DNA from: Roseibium sp. Sym1
GTDB taxonomy: Bacteria > Pseudomonadota > Alphaproteobacteria > Rhizobiales > Stappiaceae
NCBI RefSeq assembly: GCF_027359675.1
Contig: NZ_CP114786.1
Coordinates: forward strand, 248,001-312,000
DNA: 64,000 bases
Direction: 5' to 3'
Part shown: in pieces, positions 1 through 8,502 of the stretch
Layout of the letters: each line of letters starts with the position of its first letter
How positions within the stretch are numbered: position 1 is the first letter of the stretch
The notes under the pieces: model-generated
Database searches by the model: none
What the model was told of the DNA's origin: nothing
What the model saw: the letters and a program-made list of their open reading frames with translations, nothing else
Position numbers and translations under genes: made by a program

Positions 1-108
1 CTCCCCTTTGCGGCGAGGGCTGGGGTGCAAGTCTGAAGGGCAAAATCGTTTCTGGTGGACCACGGCCAACGCCATACCGGCCGAGATCAATGCAGCTTTA
101 TTCAAACT

Positions 109-789
109 CTACGCCGTCACCGGCCGCGTGAACGCGTCCCGCGCCGCCTCGACGCTTTGACGGCAGCAACAGCCCTCCAGGTGGTCGTTGACCATGCCCA
201 TCGACTGCATGAACGCGTAGACGGTGGTCGGACCGACGAAGCTCCAGCCGCGTTTTTTCAGGTCCTTCGACAGGGCGGTGCTTTCCGCGGTCTTGCCAAG
301 CGTGCGCGCGGTGGCGAAATCGATTGTCTGCGGGCGGTCTTCCGGCTTCGGCTCGAAGGACCAGAAATAGGCGGCGAGCGAACCGAATTCGGCGCGCAGC
401 TCCAACGCCCGCCGGGCGTTGTTGATGGTCGACTCGATCTTCTTGCGGTGGCGGACAATGCCGGCATCCTGGAGACAGCGTTCGACATCGGCTTCCGTGA
501 ACTGCGCAACCTTGCCGAACTCGAAATTGGCGAAGGCGGCGCGAAAGGCCTCGCGCTTGCGCAGGATGGTCAGCCAGGACAGGCCCGACTGGAAGCCTTC
601 TAGGCAGACCTTTTCGAACAGGCGCCGGTCCTCGTCGACCGGCCAGCCCCATTCTGTGTCATGATAGCGCTGGTAGTCCTCCAGCCCGCCGTGCCACCAG
701 CAGCGCGCCTTGCCGTCATGTCCCGTCAGCAACCCGGTTTCCGGATCGCGCTCCGCTTTCACCGTCATCTTGTCGTCAGCCATGGCCAT
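109..789 (-). CDS. tag: DNA-3-methyladenine glycosylase I
   Basis: Base-excision repair enzyme that removes 3-methyladenine from alkylated DNA. The protein matches Tag along its length: an early CWW motif, YHDTEWG, LEGFQSGLSW, the IVRHRKKI segment, KKRGWSFVGPT and NDHLEGCCC. The Cys/His residues at the two ends are the zinc ligands in the family. At about 226 residues it is longer than the roughly 190-residue E. coli enzyme, owing to an N-terminal stretch of about 28 residues and a longer tail. Start is uncertain among GTG 801, ATG 789 and ATG 783; none has a clear ribosome binding site. It is the last gene in its direction before the window edge. Confidence 0.95.
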   Translation of the reverse strand: MAMADDKMTVKAERDPETGLLTGHDGKARCWWHGGLEDYQRYHDTEWGWPVDEDRRLFEKVCLEGFQSGLSWLTILRKREAFRAAFANFEFGKVAQFTEADVERCLQDAGIVRHRKKIESTINNARRALELRAEFGSLAAYFWSFEPKPEDRPQTIDFATARTLGKTAESTALSKDLKKRGWSFVGPTTVYAFMQSMGMVNDHLEGCCCRQSVEAARDAFTRPVTA

Positions 790-902
790 CCCGATATTCA
801 CTCTTTGTTCTCGTCTTGGTAGCGGGAAGAGCCAACCGAGGCAAGTTCAAACTGGAAGTTCAGGCCCGCAACGGAAAAGCCCGACCGAATGGCCGACTAC
901 GG

Positions 903-928
903 AAAAACCCGGCCGAATGGCCGGGCTC
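903..928 (-). terminator. Rho-independent terminator of the cheZ-like gene
   Basis: On the minus strand a CCCGGCC/GGCCGGG stem with a four-base loop (908-914 with 919-925) is followed by five T. It lies 23 bases after the cheZ-like stop codon. A degenerate copy of the same segment is found just upstream at about 873-900. Confidence 0.85.
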
Positions 929-950
929 TTGAAACGGGAATTGCGAGGGA

Positions 951-1703
951 TCAGGCGAACAGGGCGTCGATGTCGTCCTGGGTCGCGACGTCGATGTCGC
1001 TTTCCAGGGCCGGGCCGTTGAGCAGCGCCGCGTCACCTTCCTTGAGGTCGCGGGCTTCAACCTCGATGTCCTTGAAGGTCTCGATGCCGCCCCAGATGTC
1101 CATCATCTGGATGATCCGGTCCTCCACGAAGCGCAGCGTCGCCACGACTTTGGTGATGCGCTGGCCGGTCAGGTCCTGAAAGTTGCAGGCCTCGAAAATC
1201 TGGATGACCTTGTCCTGGATGTCTCCGGCGAGTTCGGCGTCTTCCTTGTCGACGCGGGCCGACAGGGTGTTTGCGGTCTCGTCAATGAATTCGGCGGCGG
1301 ACAGGATCGTTTCCGTGGCCCCTTCCGTTCCGATGACAACCGCGTCGAGTTCGTTGGTGACGCGGGTCATTTCCTCACCCTCGGCCCCGGTGGTCTGGTG
1401 CAGCGTGGCGATTTCCCTCTTGGTCTGGGCAATCGCCTCGTAAATGGCATCCAGTTCGACCTTGAGCTTGGCGGCCTCGGACAATTCCTTGCGGAACTCG
1501 GCCATGAACTTTTCGCTCATGGCTTGCGGATCCACGGCGGACTGCTGCTGCTCCCCGCCACTTTTGACCATGGACTTCAGGCTGGCGATTTCAGCCATCA
1601 CCTCCCGGTGGCGGCGTTCTTCTGCAAAAGCCGGATCCTCATTGGCCCCGGAATTCATACGTATCAAACTTTCCGCTCGGAAGGATCTTTTCACCGCGGC
1701 CAT
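951..1703 (-). CDS. CheZ-like protein phosphatase
   Basis: Probable chemotaxis-type phosphatase that would dephosphorylate a CheY-like receiver. The 250-residue protein is mostly helical and coiled-coil. Around residue 180 it carries CNFQDLTGQRITKV, matching the CheZ signature FQDLTGQ, whose Gln inserts into the CheY active site. It ends in an acidic DDIDALFA tail like the CheY-docking tail of CheZ. No che, fli or mot genes are nearby, so the partner cannot be inferred from context. It is divergent from the DUF2927 gene and has its own terminator. The family call is fairly firm; the partner is unknown. Confidence 0.8.
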   Translation of the reverse strand: MAAVKRSFRAESLIRMNSGANEDPAFAEERRHREVMAEIASLKSMVKSGGEQQQSAVDPQAMSEKFMAEFRKELSEAAKLKVELDAIYEAIAQTKREIATLHQTTGAEGEEMTRVTNELDAVVIGTEGATETILSAAEFIDETANTLSARVDKEDAELAGDIQDKVIQIFEACNFQDLTGQRITKVVATLRFVEDRIIQMMDIWGGIETFKDIEVEARDLKEGDAALLNGPALESDIDVATQDDIDALFA

Positions 1704-1960
1704 GCCTACTCCCGTCCCCAGCCCTGCAGGCTTTCTTAATTCGCAATACGAGCCAGCTATATCAGTGGAAGTTTAAGGAAATGTTTTTTCAAAACTTGAT
1801 GTGCCTCCCGGGAGGATTTGCGCTTTGGTAACGGTTTCTTGGCTTTCCTCTTCCCGGTCCTTTGGTTATCCTCCGGACACCCAGATCAACAAACCCGTCA
1901 GGCGCCTGTCCAGGCCATGATTTCCGGGCCAATGTCGTTGCAAACGGTGCCTTGACCTCT

Positions 1961-2686
1961 ATGACCTTCATGCGTTTTTTCCTGGCCTGTCTCCTGCTTC
2001 TTGGCGCCTCCACTCAAATGCCGCCTGCACGGGCCGCAAGCGATTCCTTTTCGACCGAGGAACTCCTGGAGGGATTCGAGAAAACCGTTTTCGGACTTGA
2101 ATATCGCAGCTGGAGCTGGCGGCCCTACCTGGTCAAGAAGTTCACCCGGCCGGTGAACTTTTTCGTTCACAACCTGTCCTCGCGCGACCGTACGAGAACG
2201 GTCTACCGGTTCGTGAAGGAAATCGGCAACCGCGTCGGCGGGCTGACCACGAGCATCGCCAGCGACCCCTCGACCGCGAATTTCGAGGTCTATGTCGTCG
2301 ATCGGGCGCAATATGAACAGGTGGTGAGGAAAGATATCTACAAGAGCGACCGTGCCCGGGTTCCGGGCCGCTGTCTCGTGCGCGTGGTGTCCGGCCGGGG
2401 CGGCATCAAGCGGTCGGCCGCCGTGATCGTTTCCGACGAGGGCGAATTTCTTTTCAAGCGCTGTCTTGTCGAGGAACTGCTGCAGGGTCTCGGCCCCATG
2501 AACGACGACGAGGCGCTCATTCATTCCGTCTTTAACGATTCCTCACGCCACAGCCGGTTCACGGTGTTCGACCAGATCATCCTGAACATGCTTTACGACC
2601 CGCGCATCAAGCCAGGCATGTCGATGAAGCAGACACGGCAGATCCTGCCGCTCGTCGCCCGGGATGCGCGCCGCAGTGTCCGTTAA
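1961..2686 (+). CDS. DUF2927 family secreted protein
   Basis: About 241 residues. The N-terminus is a signal peptide (MRFFLACLLLLGAS, then a small-residue cleavage region near ARAA), so the protein is exported. The mature part matches my memory of DUF2927, an alphaproteobacterial family of unknown function: it has a conserved C-terminal half with RCLVRV, a VEELLQGLG segment and YDPRIKPGMS. VEE in this position together with the late YDPRIK resembles degenerate zincin-type metalloprotease folds, but no HExxH is present. ATG 1961 and ATG 1970 are both possible starts. It lies upstream of the L,D-transpeptidase, which hints at a cell-envelope role. Confidence 0.7.
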   Translation: MTFMRFFLACLLLLGASTQMPPARAASDSFSTEELLEGFEKTVFGLEYRSWSWRPYLVKKFTRPVNFFVHNLSSRDRTRTVYRFVKEIGNRVGGLTTSIASDPSTANFEVYVVDRAQYEQVVRKDIYKSDRARVPGRCLVRVVSGRGGIKRSAAVIVSDEGEFLFKRCLVEELLQGLGPMNDDEALIHSVFNDSSRHSRFTVFDQIILNMLYDPRIKPGMSMKQTRQILPLVARDARRSVR

Positions 2687-2944
2687 CCAAGGAATCGGGG
2701 AAAGCGGAGTGGATTCAATCCGCTTTGAATTCGTTAACCAAACGACTTCCCGCCTGGTGTGTTTTCGTTAAGCCTGTTCTTCAAGAAAAGAATAACCATA
2801 AGAAAAGATTACCTGAATTCTCCAGGCCGGATTCACTTTTGGCTGAGAGCCGCAGCTTATCATCCTTGCCAATCCGTTAACCGGCAGCTTTGGCCCAGCC
2901 CGAAGCCGCTGAACGTGGTCGATGACAAGTTTGCGAGTGCTGCC
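2687..2944 (+). promoter_or_regulatory. Intergenic region with TTAACC half-sites
   Basis: The gap before the transpeptidase start holds TTAACC at 2683-2688, 2734-2739 and 2877-2882, plus TTAAG near 2768. TTAACC resembles half of the CtrA recognition sequence, but no clean TTAA-N7-TTAA pair is present. An in-frame GTG at 2759 would extend the transpeptidase, but the sequence from 2759 to 2944 has no signal-peptide or family character, so I treat it as leader. Confidence 0.3.
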
Positions 2945-3712
2945 ATGTTCCTTTTACGTCCGATTTCCCTTGGAGCCCTTGCGGGTGTCCTGATTGCCTG
3001 CGCGGGCCTTGCCGGCGCTCCGGCGTCCGCCGGTCAGGTCGCCCCGCCTCCGCTCGTCCTCAGTCCGAATCTGACCGAGCCCTGGATGCTGCAGCTGAAA
3101 CCGCGCGTCCAGCGAAGGTCCACGGCAAACCGATACCAGTTCCGGCAGGTGCCGCAGCAGCAGCAACCCCGGGTGCGCCGCACGAACTGGTGGTCTCCCC
3201 GGCAGCAGCCGGTGCGCCAGCAGCCGCAACGGCAACGCCAGGCACAGCAACCGCAAAGCCGGCAGATCGCGCCGCAATTCCTGCCGACCGTGGTCGATTA
3301 TGACGGTCCCCACAAGGCCGGCACGATCGTGATCGACACCAATGCCCGCTATCTCTATCTGGTGCAAAATGACGGCACCGCGCGCCGCTATGGGGTCGGC
3401 GTCGGCAAACCGGGCTTTGAATGGGCCGGCACGCACAAGATCACCCGCAAGGCCGAATGGCCGGATTGGCGCCCGCCTGCAGAAATGCGCAAGCGCCGCC
3501 CCGACCTGCCGACCTACATGGCCGGCGGACCGGAAAACCCGCTTGGTGCACGGGCCCTTTATCTCGGCTCGACGCTCTACCGCATCCACGGCTCGAACCA
3601 GCCCTGGACCATCGGCCACGCCGTTTCGTCCGGCTGCATCCGGATGCGCAACCAGGATGTCACCGATCTTTATGAACGCGTGGGTGTCGGCACCACGGTC
3701 CACGTCATCTAG
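2945..3712 (+). CDS. L,D-transpeptidase (YkuD domain)
   Basis: Periplasmic enzyme that forms 3-3 cross-links in peptidoglycan or attaches proteins to it. From ATG 2945 the protein has 255 residues. It starts with a signal peptide (about residues 1-29), followed by a Gln/Arg/Pro-rich linker (about 66-112) and a YkuD catalytic domain (about 125-255). The catalytic motif is complete: H215 in RIHGSN and C231 in SSGCIRM. GTHKI and the YMAGGPENPLGARA segment are also typical. The ATG at 2945 was chosen because it begins exactly at the signal peptide. A strong terminator follows the gene. Confidence 0.93.
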   Translation: MFLLRPISLGALAGVLIACAGLAGAPASAGQVAPPPLVLSPNLTEPWMLQLKPRVQRRSTANRYQFRQVPQQQQPRVRRTNWWSPRQQPVRQQPQRQRQAQQPQSRQIAPQFLPTVVDYDGPHKAGTIVIDTNARYLYLVQNDGTARRYGVGVGKPGFEWAGTHKITRKAEWPDWRPPAEMRKRRPDLPTYMAGGPENPLGARALYLGSTLYRIHGSNQPWTIGHAVSSGCIRMRNQDVTDLYERVGVGTTVHVI

Positions 3713-3762
3713 CGTTCCAGGCTGTCGTGACCAATTAACGATTGGTGTCGTTGGTCTAGTTT

Positions 3763-3790
3763 GAAAACGCGCGGCAAGCCGCGCGTTTTC
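3763..3790 (+). terminator. Rho-independent terminator after the L,D-transpeptidase
   Basis: A perfect 13-bp stem (3763-3775 with 3778-3790) with a two-base AA spacer ends in TTTTC and begins with GAAAA, so it can work in either direction. It lies 50 bases after the transpeptidase stop. Confidence 0.85.
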
Positions 3791-3901
3791 CAGTTCTGCC
3801 GCTCTCTTGCGAATTCCCTGTTTTCCCGGCAGGCTTTTCCTGCGCGCGGGCCGAATCAGCGGTCTGCGCAGTCCTTCATCCGAGTTCATCCGGCCAGCCG
3901 C

Positions 3902-5257
3902 ATGCCAGACCCTTCCAAGTCCTTTTCCACACGATCGGATGCAGCCTATTGCCTCAAGGCCGCGCTGGTCGGCTTGCTGGTCGGCGCGCTGGCGACCGGG
4001 TTTCACACGGGGCTTGAGTTCCTGTTTGCCCAATATGCGGCCTTGCGGGCCGCGCTCGGTACGGGCCTTCTGCCCTATGCCGTATCGGCCGCGATTTCCG
4101 CCCTGTGCGTGACAGGCGCGTTCCTGCTTGTCCAGCGGGTCGCGCCGGAAGCCGCCGGCAGCGGCATCCAGGAAATCGAAGGCGCGATGGAAGACAAGCG
4201 GCCGCTTCGTCCGGCGTCCGTTCTGGTCGCCAAGTTCTTCGGCGGACTGCTCGCGCTCGGGTCCGGGCTGGTTCTCGGACGCGAGGGCCCCACGATCCAC
4301 ATGGGCTCCATGGCCGCGGAAGCCGTGTCCCGCTCGCGTCCCCTGTCACCCGACGATCACAAGGGACTGCTCGCTGCCGGTGCGGCTGCGGGCCTGGCGG
4401 CGGCCTTCAACGCCCCCCTGGCCGCGATCCTCTTCATCGTCGAGGAGACACGGCGGCAGTTTCCCTTCGGCTTCCGGACCTACATGGCCGTCATCATTGC
4501 CTCGATCCTGAGTGCGGCGGTCACCGAGGAGCTGACGGGCATCGGGCCGCCCCTTCTCGTCGAGGTCAGCTATGTACCGGTCTGGAGCTTCGCCCTGCTG
4601 GCCGTGCTCGGGATCTTTCTCGGCGGGCTCGGCGTGTTCTTCAACCGAGCCCTGATCACCGTCATGGACCTGTTCCTGAAAATCCCCTCGGGACTGCGTT
4701 GGCTGCCGGCACTGGCGGTCGGTGCCGCCACGGGCATTCTTCTCAATGCCTTTCCGGATGCCACCGGTGGCGGCGAGGATCTTGTGCATGGCCTGATCGC
4801 AAGCAAATACGGTGTCCTTGCGCTGTTGCTGATGACCGTCCTGCGCTTCAGCGGAGTGCTGTTTTCCTATGCCTCCGGAGTGCCCGGCGGCATCTTTGCA
4901 CCGATGCTGTCGATCGCCACCTGCGCCGGGCTTGCCTTCGGCGTGGCCGCCGTGGGGCTTTTGCCGATCGAGGACGATTTCCGCGCCGCCTGTGCCGTCG
5001 CCGCCATGGGCGGTTTCTTCGCAGCCTCCGTGCGTGCGCCCATGGTCGGCGTTGTCCTTGTCATGGAACTGACCGGCGCCTATGCGCTGATCATGCCGGT
5101 GCTGGTCACCTGCACCACGGCGTCGCTGACCGCTCATCACCTGGGCGGCCGGCCCATCTACGAGGAACTTCTGGAACGCACGCTCCGGCTTGCGGGCGAG
5201 AAGGCGGACGCGGGACCGGACAAGACCCCGGTGCAACTGGGCACGCGGGACGGCTGA
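3902..5257 (+). CDS. ClC-family H+/Cl- exchange transporter
   Basis: Inner-membrane chloride/proton antiporter, 451 residues from ATG 3902. The ion-path motifs of ClC-ec1 are all visible: GSGIQE (residues 87-91) for GSGIP, GREGPT with gating Glu128, LFIVEE with Glu182 in the place of the internal proton glutamate, GVPGGIFAPM, and a Tyr in GRPIYEE near the C-terminus matching Tyr445. With both glutamates present, it should be an exchanger, not a passive channel. There is no C-terminal CBS pair. The longer frame from 3761 runs through the terminator and is rejected. It converges on glcF, 21 bp away. Confidence 0.93.
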   Translation: MPDPSKSFSTRSDAAYCLKAALVGLLVGALATGFHTGLEFLFAQYAALRAALGTGLLPYAVSAAISALCVTGAFLLVQRVAPEAAGSGIQEIEGAMEDKRPLRPASVLVAKFFGGLLALGSGLVLGREGPTIHMGSMAAEAVSRSRPLSPDDHKGLLAAGAAAGLAAAFNAPLAAILFIVEETRRQFPFGFRTYMAVIIASILSAAVTEELTGIGPPLLVEVSYVPVWSFALLAVLGIFLGGLGVFFNRALITVMDLFLKIPSGLRWLPALAVGAATGILLNAFPDATGGGEDLVHGLIASKYGVLALLLMTVLRFSGVLFSYASGVPGGIFAPMLSIATCAGLAFGVAAVGLLPIEDDFRAACAVAAMGGFFAASVRAPMVGVVLVMELTGAYALIMPVLVTCTTASLTAHHLGGRPIYEELLERTLRLAGEKADAGPDKTPVQLGTRDG

Positions 5258-5278
5258 CGTATCGCCAGGCCGCGGCGG

Positions 5279-6616
5279 CTATTCCGAGGCGTCGCGCGCG
5301 CGCAGGACCGGAGACAGTCCGTCCGGTTCCGGGCCGCCATAGACCCAGTCGAGCAGTTCGGCCGTGTGCAGGATCGGTATCCCGGTGCCGAGGCCGATCT
5401 GGGTCATGCAGCCGATATTGCCCGTGGCAATTACGTCCGGCCGGGTTTTCTCGATATTGGCCACCTTGCGGTCGCGCAGGCGGCGCGCGATCTCGGGCTG
5501 GAGAATGTTGTAGGTGCCCGCCGAACCGCAGCACAGGTGGCCTTCGGGAACATCCTTGACGGCAAACCCCGCCGCCTTGAGAAGGTCCTTGGGCTGACGG
5601 GTGATCTTCTGGCCGTGCTGCATGGAACAGGCGGAATGATAGGCGACGGTCAGGCCCGGATTGATGGCGGGCTCGCCAAGCTCGATACCGGTCAGGAATT
5701 CGGTGACGTCCCTCGCCAGCGCGGACACCCTTGCCGCTTTCTCGGCATAGGCCGGGTCGTCCTTCAGCATGTAGCCGTAGTCCTTTATCGTGGTGCCGCA
5801 GCCGGATGCCGTGATCAGGATCGCGTCAATGCCCTCGCCGTCCGCTTCCGCCGTCCAGACATCGACATTGCGGCGGGCGTTTTCCAGCGACGCTTCTTCC
5901 TTGCCCATGTGATGGACCAGCGCGCCGCAGCAGACCTCGCCCTTCGGCAGCACGATCTCGTAGCCGGCCCGCCGCAGCAGGCGGATGGTGGCATCATTGA
6001 TGCCGGGATTGAGCACCGGCTGGGCGCAGCCGCTCAATAGCGCCACGCGGCCCTTGCGGGCCGATGCCTCGGCCCTGAATACGCCCGGGCCTTCCAGCTG
6101 GCCACGCATCGGCGCGCGGGCGGGGGCCAGTTCCAGCATGGCTCCCATCTTGGCCAGCGGGCCGCCCAGCAACTTGAACGCGCCGGCAAGCGGGCGGCCG
6201 AAAAACGCGCCGATGAGCGCCAGGCGGAAACGCTTCGGATAGGGCAGCACGAAGGCCAGCACCGAACGCATCAGCCGGTCCGACAGCGGGCGCTTGTAGG
6301 TTTTTTCGATGTGAATGCGGGCATGGTCGACCAGGTGCATGTAATGCACGCCCGAAGGGCACGTGGTCATGCAGGCGAGGCACGACAGACAGCGGTCGAC
6401 ATGCTTGACGATCTTTTCATCGGCCGGACGATCGTTTTCCAGCATGTCCTTGATCAGGTAGATGCGGCCACGCGGGCTGTCGAGTTCATCGCCAAGCAAG
6501 GTGAAGGTCGGGCAGGTCGCGGTGCAAAACCCGCAATGCACGCATTTGCGCAGGATCTGTTCCGAAGCCGCGACATGGCTGTCCTTCAACTGCTCTGCGG
6601 TGAAATTGGTCTGCAT
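5279..6616 (-). CDS. glcF: Glycolate oxidase iron-sulfur subunit
   Basis: The [4Fe-4S] subunit that carries electrons from the GlcD/GlcE flavoproteins to the respiratory chain during oxidation of glycolate to glyoxylate. Of its 445 residues, the N-terminal part has two ferredoxin clusters: C25xxC28xxC31xxxC35 and C76xxC79xxC82xxxC86. The C-terminal part has two CCG domains (EVCCGALVHHMG and HLCCGSAG), as in GlcF. It is last in the glcD-glcE-(membrane protein)-glcF array, but a 280-bp gap (6617-6896) separates it from the preceding gene, so it may have its own promoter. Confidence 0.94.
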   Translation of the reverse strand: MQTNFTAEQLKDSHVAASEQILRKCVHCGFCTATCPTFTLLGDELDSPRGRIYLIKDMLENDRPADEKIVKHVDRCLSCLACMTTCPSGVHYMHLVDHARIHIEKTYKRPLSDRLMRSVLAFVLPYPKRFRLALIGAFFGRPLAGAFKLLGGPLAKMGAMLELAPARAPMRGQLEGPGVFRAEASARKGRVALLSGCAQPVLNPGINDATIRLLRRAGYEIVLPKGEVCCGALVHHMGKEEASLENARRNVDVWTAEADGEGIDAILITASGCGTTIKDYGYMLKDDPAYAEKAARVSALARDVTEFLTGIELGEPAINPGLTVAYHSACSMQHGQKITRQPKDLLKAAGFAVKDVPEGHLCCGSAGTYNILQPEIARRLRDRKVANIEKTRPDVIATGNIGCMTQIGLGTGIPILHTAELLDWVYGGPEPDGLSPVLRARDASE

Positions 6617-6896
6617 TTCGGCCTGCGTCCCCCTGCCCGTTTCCAGATCGGCTCCCGGACGACCGGCCCAAACCGGCCGGGCGTCCGCTCTCCTGCGGCG
6701 ATCTCCTCATGAAGCGCCGCGGATCGTACGGTCTGGCGCGGGGCCGCACAAGGCACCTTTCGGGCACAATGGTTTTGCTCTCAGGGACAATCTGTCCCAC
6801 CGGAATCGCGGCTTTCAACCGAACGGAAAGGAAATCCGCCGCGCCAGGCGCGCCGCCTTTGCAAGACCGGCGCGCCCCTGGCAGGCGTCGGTGTCC
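6617..6896. other. 280-bp gap inside the glc cluster
   Basis: Non-coding on both strands as far as I can see. On the minus strand, 6838-6866 can form a GC-rich hairpin (GGCGGCGCGCC and CGCGGCGG arms) after the small membrane gene, without a T run. No recognisable operator was found. Confidence 0.4.
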
Positions 6897-7256
6897 TCAG
6901 AACATCCAGGTCTGCGGGTTCGGGATCGGTTCCCCCCGGCCGGCCAGCTGAATGCCCTTGATGCAGCGGACGATCATCCAGATCAGAACGAGGATGATCA
7001 GAAGGAAGCCGATCAGGATGATGGTGAGCAGGCCGCTGATGATCCCGAACAGCAATCCGATCCAGAAGGTCCGGATCTGGTAGGTGTAGTGACTGTCGAC
7101 CCAGGCCGTGCTTTGCCCGCGGTTCAAATAGGCGAAAATGACACCGACAATGGCGGTGAAGGGGACAATGATGTTTGCCAGATAAAGAATATAGATGAGC
7201 GTGGCGTTCTTGCCGCCCGGCTCCATGTAACCTGCGACATCGGATTGCTGTTCCAT
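6897..7256 (-). CDS. Small DUF4870-like membrane protein inside the glc cluster
   Basis: 119 residues from ATG 7256. There are three hydrophobic segments: ATLIYILYLANIIVPFTAIVGVIFAYL, then FWIGLLFGIISGLL and TIILIGFLLIILVLIWMIV. The polar part between them includes WVDSHYTYQIRT, and RCIKGIQLAGRGEPIPNP follows the last segment. This is the pattern of DUF4870/TIC20-like small membrane proteins. It is not a known glycolate oxidase subunit. The start is 46 bp after the glcE stop on the same strand, so it is probably co-transcribed with glcDE. A role as a membrane anchor for the otherwise soluble complex is conceivable but unsupported. Confidence 0.8.
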   Translation of the reverse strand: MEQQSDVAGYMEPGGKNATLIYILYLANIIVPFTAIVGVIFAYLNRGQSTAWVDSHYTYQIRTFWIGLLFGIISGLLTIILIGFLLIILVLIWMIVRCIKGIQLAGRGEPIPNPQTWMF

Positions 7257-7302
7257 AACTGAACTCCGCTTCAAATGGCCCTTTGACACAAACGCTTTCA
7301 GA

Positions 7303-8493
7303 CTACATGCCGGAGACCATTCGTCCAGGGTTTAGAATGCCCTTGGGATCGAATTGTTCCTTGAGACGCCGGGACAGCGCAGCAAGGGGGCCCGGCTGCG
7401 GTTGAAACACGGCTGTGTCGGAACGCACGGAAGGATCCGCACGCACCAGGGTGGCGTGGCCGCCGCCGACGGCCTCGACAGCCGTGCGGATCTTCGCCTG
7501 ATGGATCTCGCCATCCGTGCACGACAGCCAGACGAGCCCGCCGCTCCAGTCATAAAAGGCGTCCAGTTCAAAAACGGTCTTCAGACGCGCCACCAGCTGC
7601 GGCCCGGCGGTCGGTGCGACGGATATCCGCCACACCGGGGTATCCCGCGCGGCGAACGGTTCCACGTTCCGTACCTTTTGCCAGATTTCCTTCGATCCCT
7701 GTTCTTCCAGGATCTGGGGCTTGCCGAAACCGGCCAGCCTCTCCTGGAGGGTTTTCATTCGATAGTCGACGGAGGACTTGAAACCTTCCAGCCTCAAAAG
7801 GGTTCTGCTCTTGCCGCCATCGACCCAGTCCGGCAAGTGGGCCGCGCCGGACACCTCGGCCGACGACCCCATGGCATCGCACAAGGCCTGAACACCGTCC
7901 TGGTCGTCCAGCCCCGCGAGGTAGAAGGTCGCCGATGTCTCGGGCTTGGGATTGACCTTCAAGGACACCGTCGTCGTCACGGCAAGGGTGCCGAAAGATC
8001 CGCACAATGCGCGCGGCAGGTCATAGCCGGTGACATTCTTGACCACCTTGCCACCGGACCTGAAGATTTCGCCCCGTCCCGACACCGCTTCCATGCCGAG
8101 GACGTGATCGCGTGCGGCCCCGGCCTTGATGCGCCTGGGCCCGGACAGGTTGGCCGCAAGCACGCCGCCGATCGTCCCCCGTCCCGGTTCCTCTCCGAAC
8201 AATGGCCCGTAGTCCATCGGTTCGAAGGAGAGTTCCTGTCCGTTGTCGTCGACGAGTTTTTCGACTTCGCCAATCGGTGTCCCGGCCTTGACCGTCAGCA
8301 CCAGCTCAGCCGGTTCGTAACTTTCAACACCAGCCAGATCCGACAGGTCGAGAACATGGGCCGCCTGAACCGGGCGCCCGAGGGCCCGCTTCGACCCCTG
8401 TCCCACGATTTCCAGGGGCTGGGTCTCGCCGGCGGCCCATTTGATCACATCTTCGACGTCTGTTGCGCCGCGCGGTTTCAAGGTTGCGTCCAT
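7303..8493 (-). CDS. glcE: Glycolate oxidase FAD-binding subunit
   Basis: Second flavoprotein of glycolate oxidase, 396 residues. It has the FAD-binding type 4 (PCMH) fold in its N-terminal half: TVKAGTPIGEVEKLV, then GTIGGVLAANLSGPRR and GAARDHVLGM, followed by GGKVVKNVTGYDLPR, a very characteristic GlcE string. The C-terminus ends in FDPKGILNPGRM. It starts 9 bp after the glcD stop on the same strand, so the two are in one operon. Confidence 0.95.
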   Translation of the reverse strand: MDATLKPRGATDVEDVIKWAAGETQPLEIVGQGSKRALGRPVQAAHVLDLSDLAGVESYEPAELVLTVKAGTPIGEVEKLVDDNGQELSFEPMDYGPLFGEEPGRGTIGGVLAANLSGPRRIKAGAARDHVLGMEAVSGRGEIFRSGGKVVKNVTGYDLPRALCGSFGTLAVTTTVSLKVNPKPETSATFYLAGLDDQDGVQALCDAMGSSAEVSGAAHLPDWVDGGKSRTLLRLEGFKSSVDYRMKTLQERLAGFGKPQILEEQGSKEIWQKVRNVEPFAARDTPVWRISVAPTAGPQLVARLKTVFELDAFYDWSGGLVWLSCTDGEIHQAKIRTAVEAVGGGHATLVRADPSVRSDTAVFQPQPGPLAALSRRLKEQFDPKGILNPGRMVSGM

Positions 8494-8502
8494 GTTGCCC
8501 TC

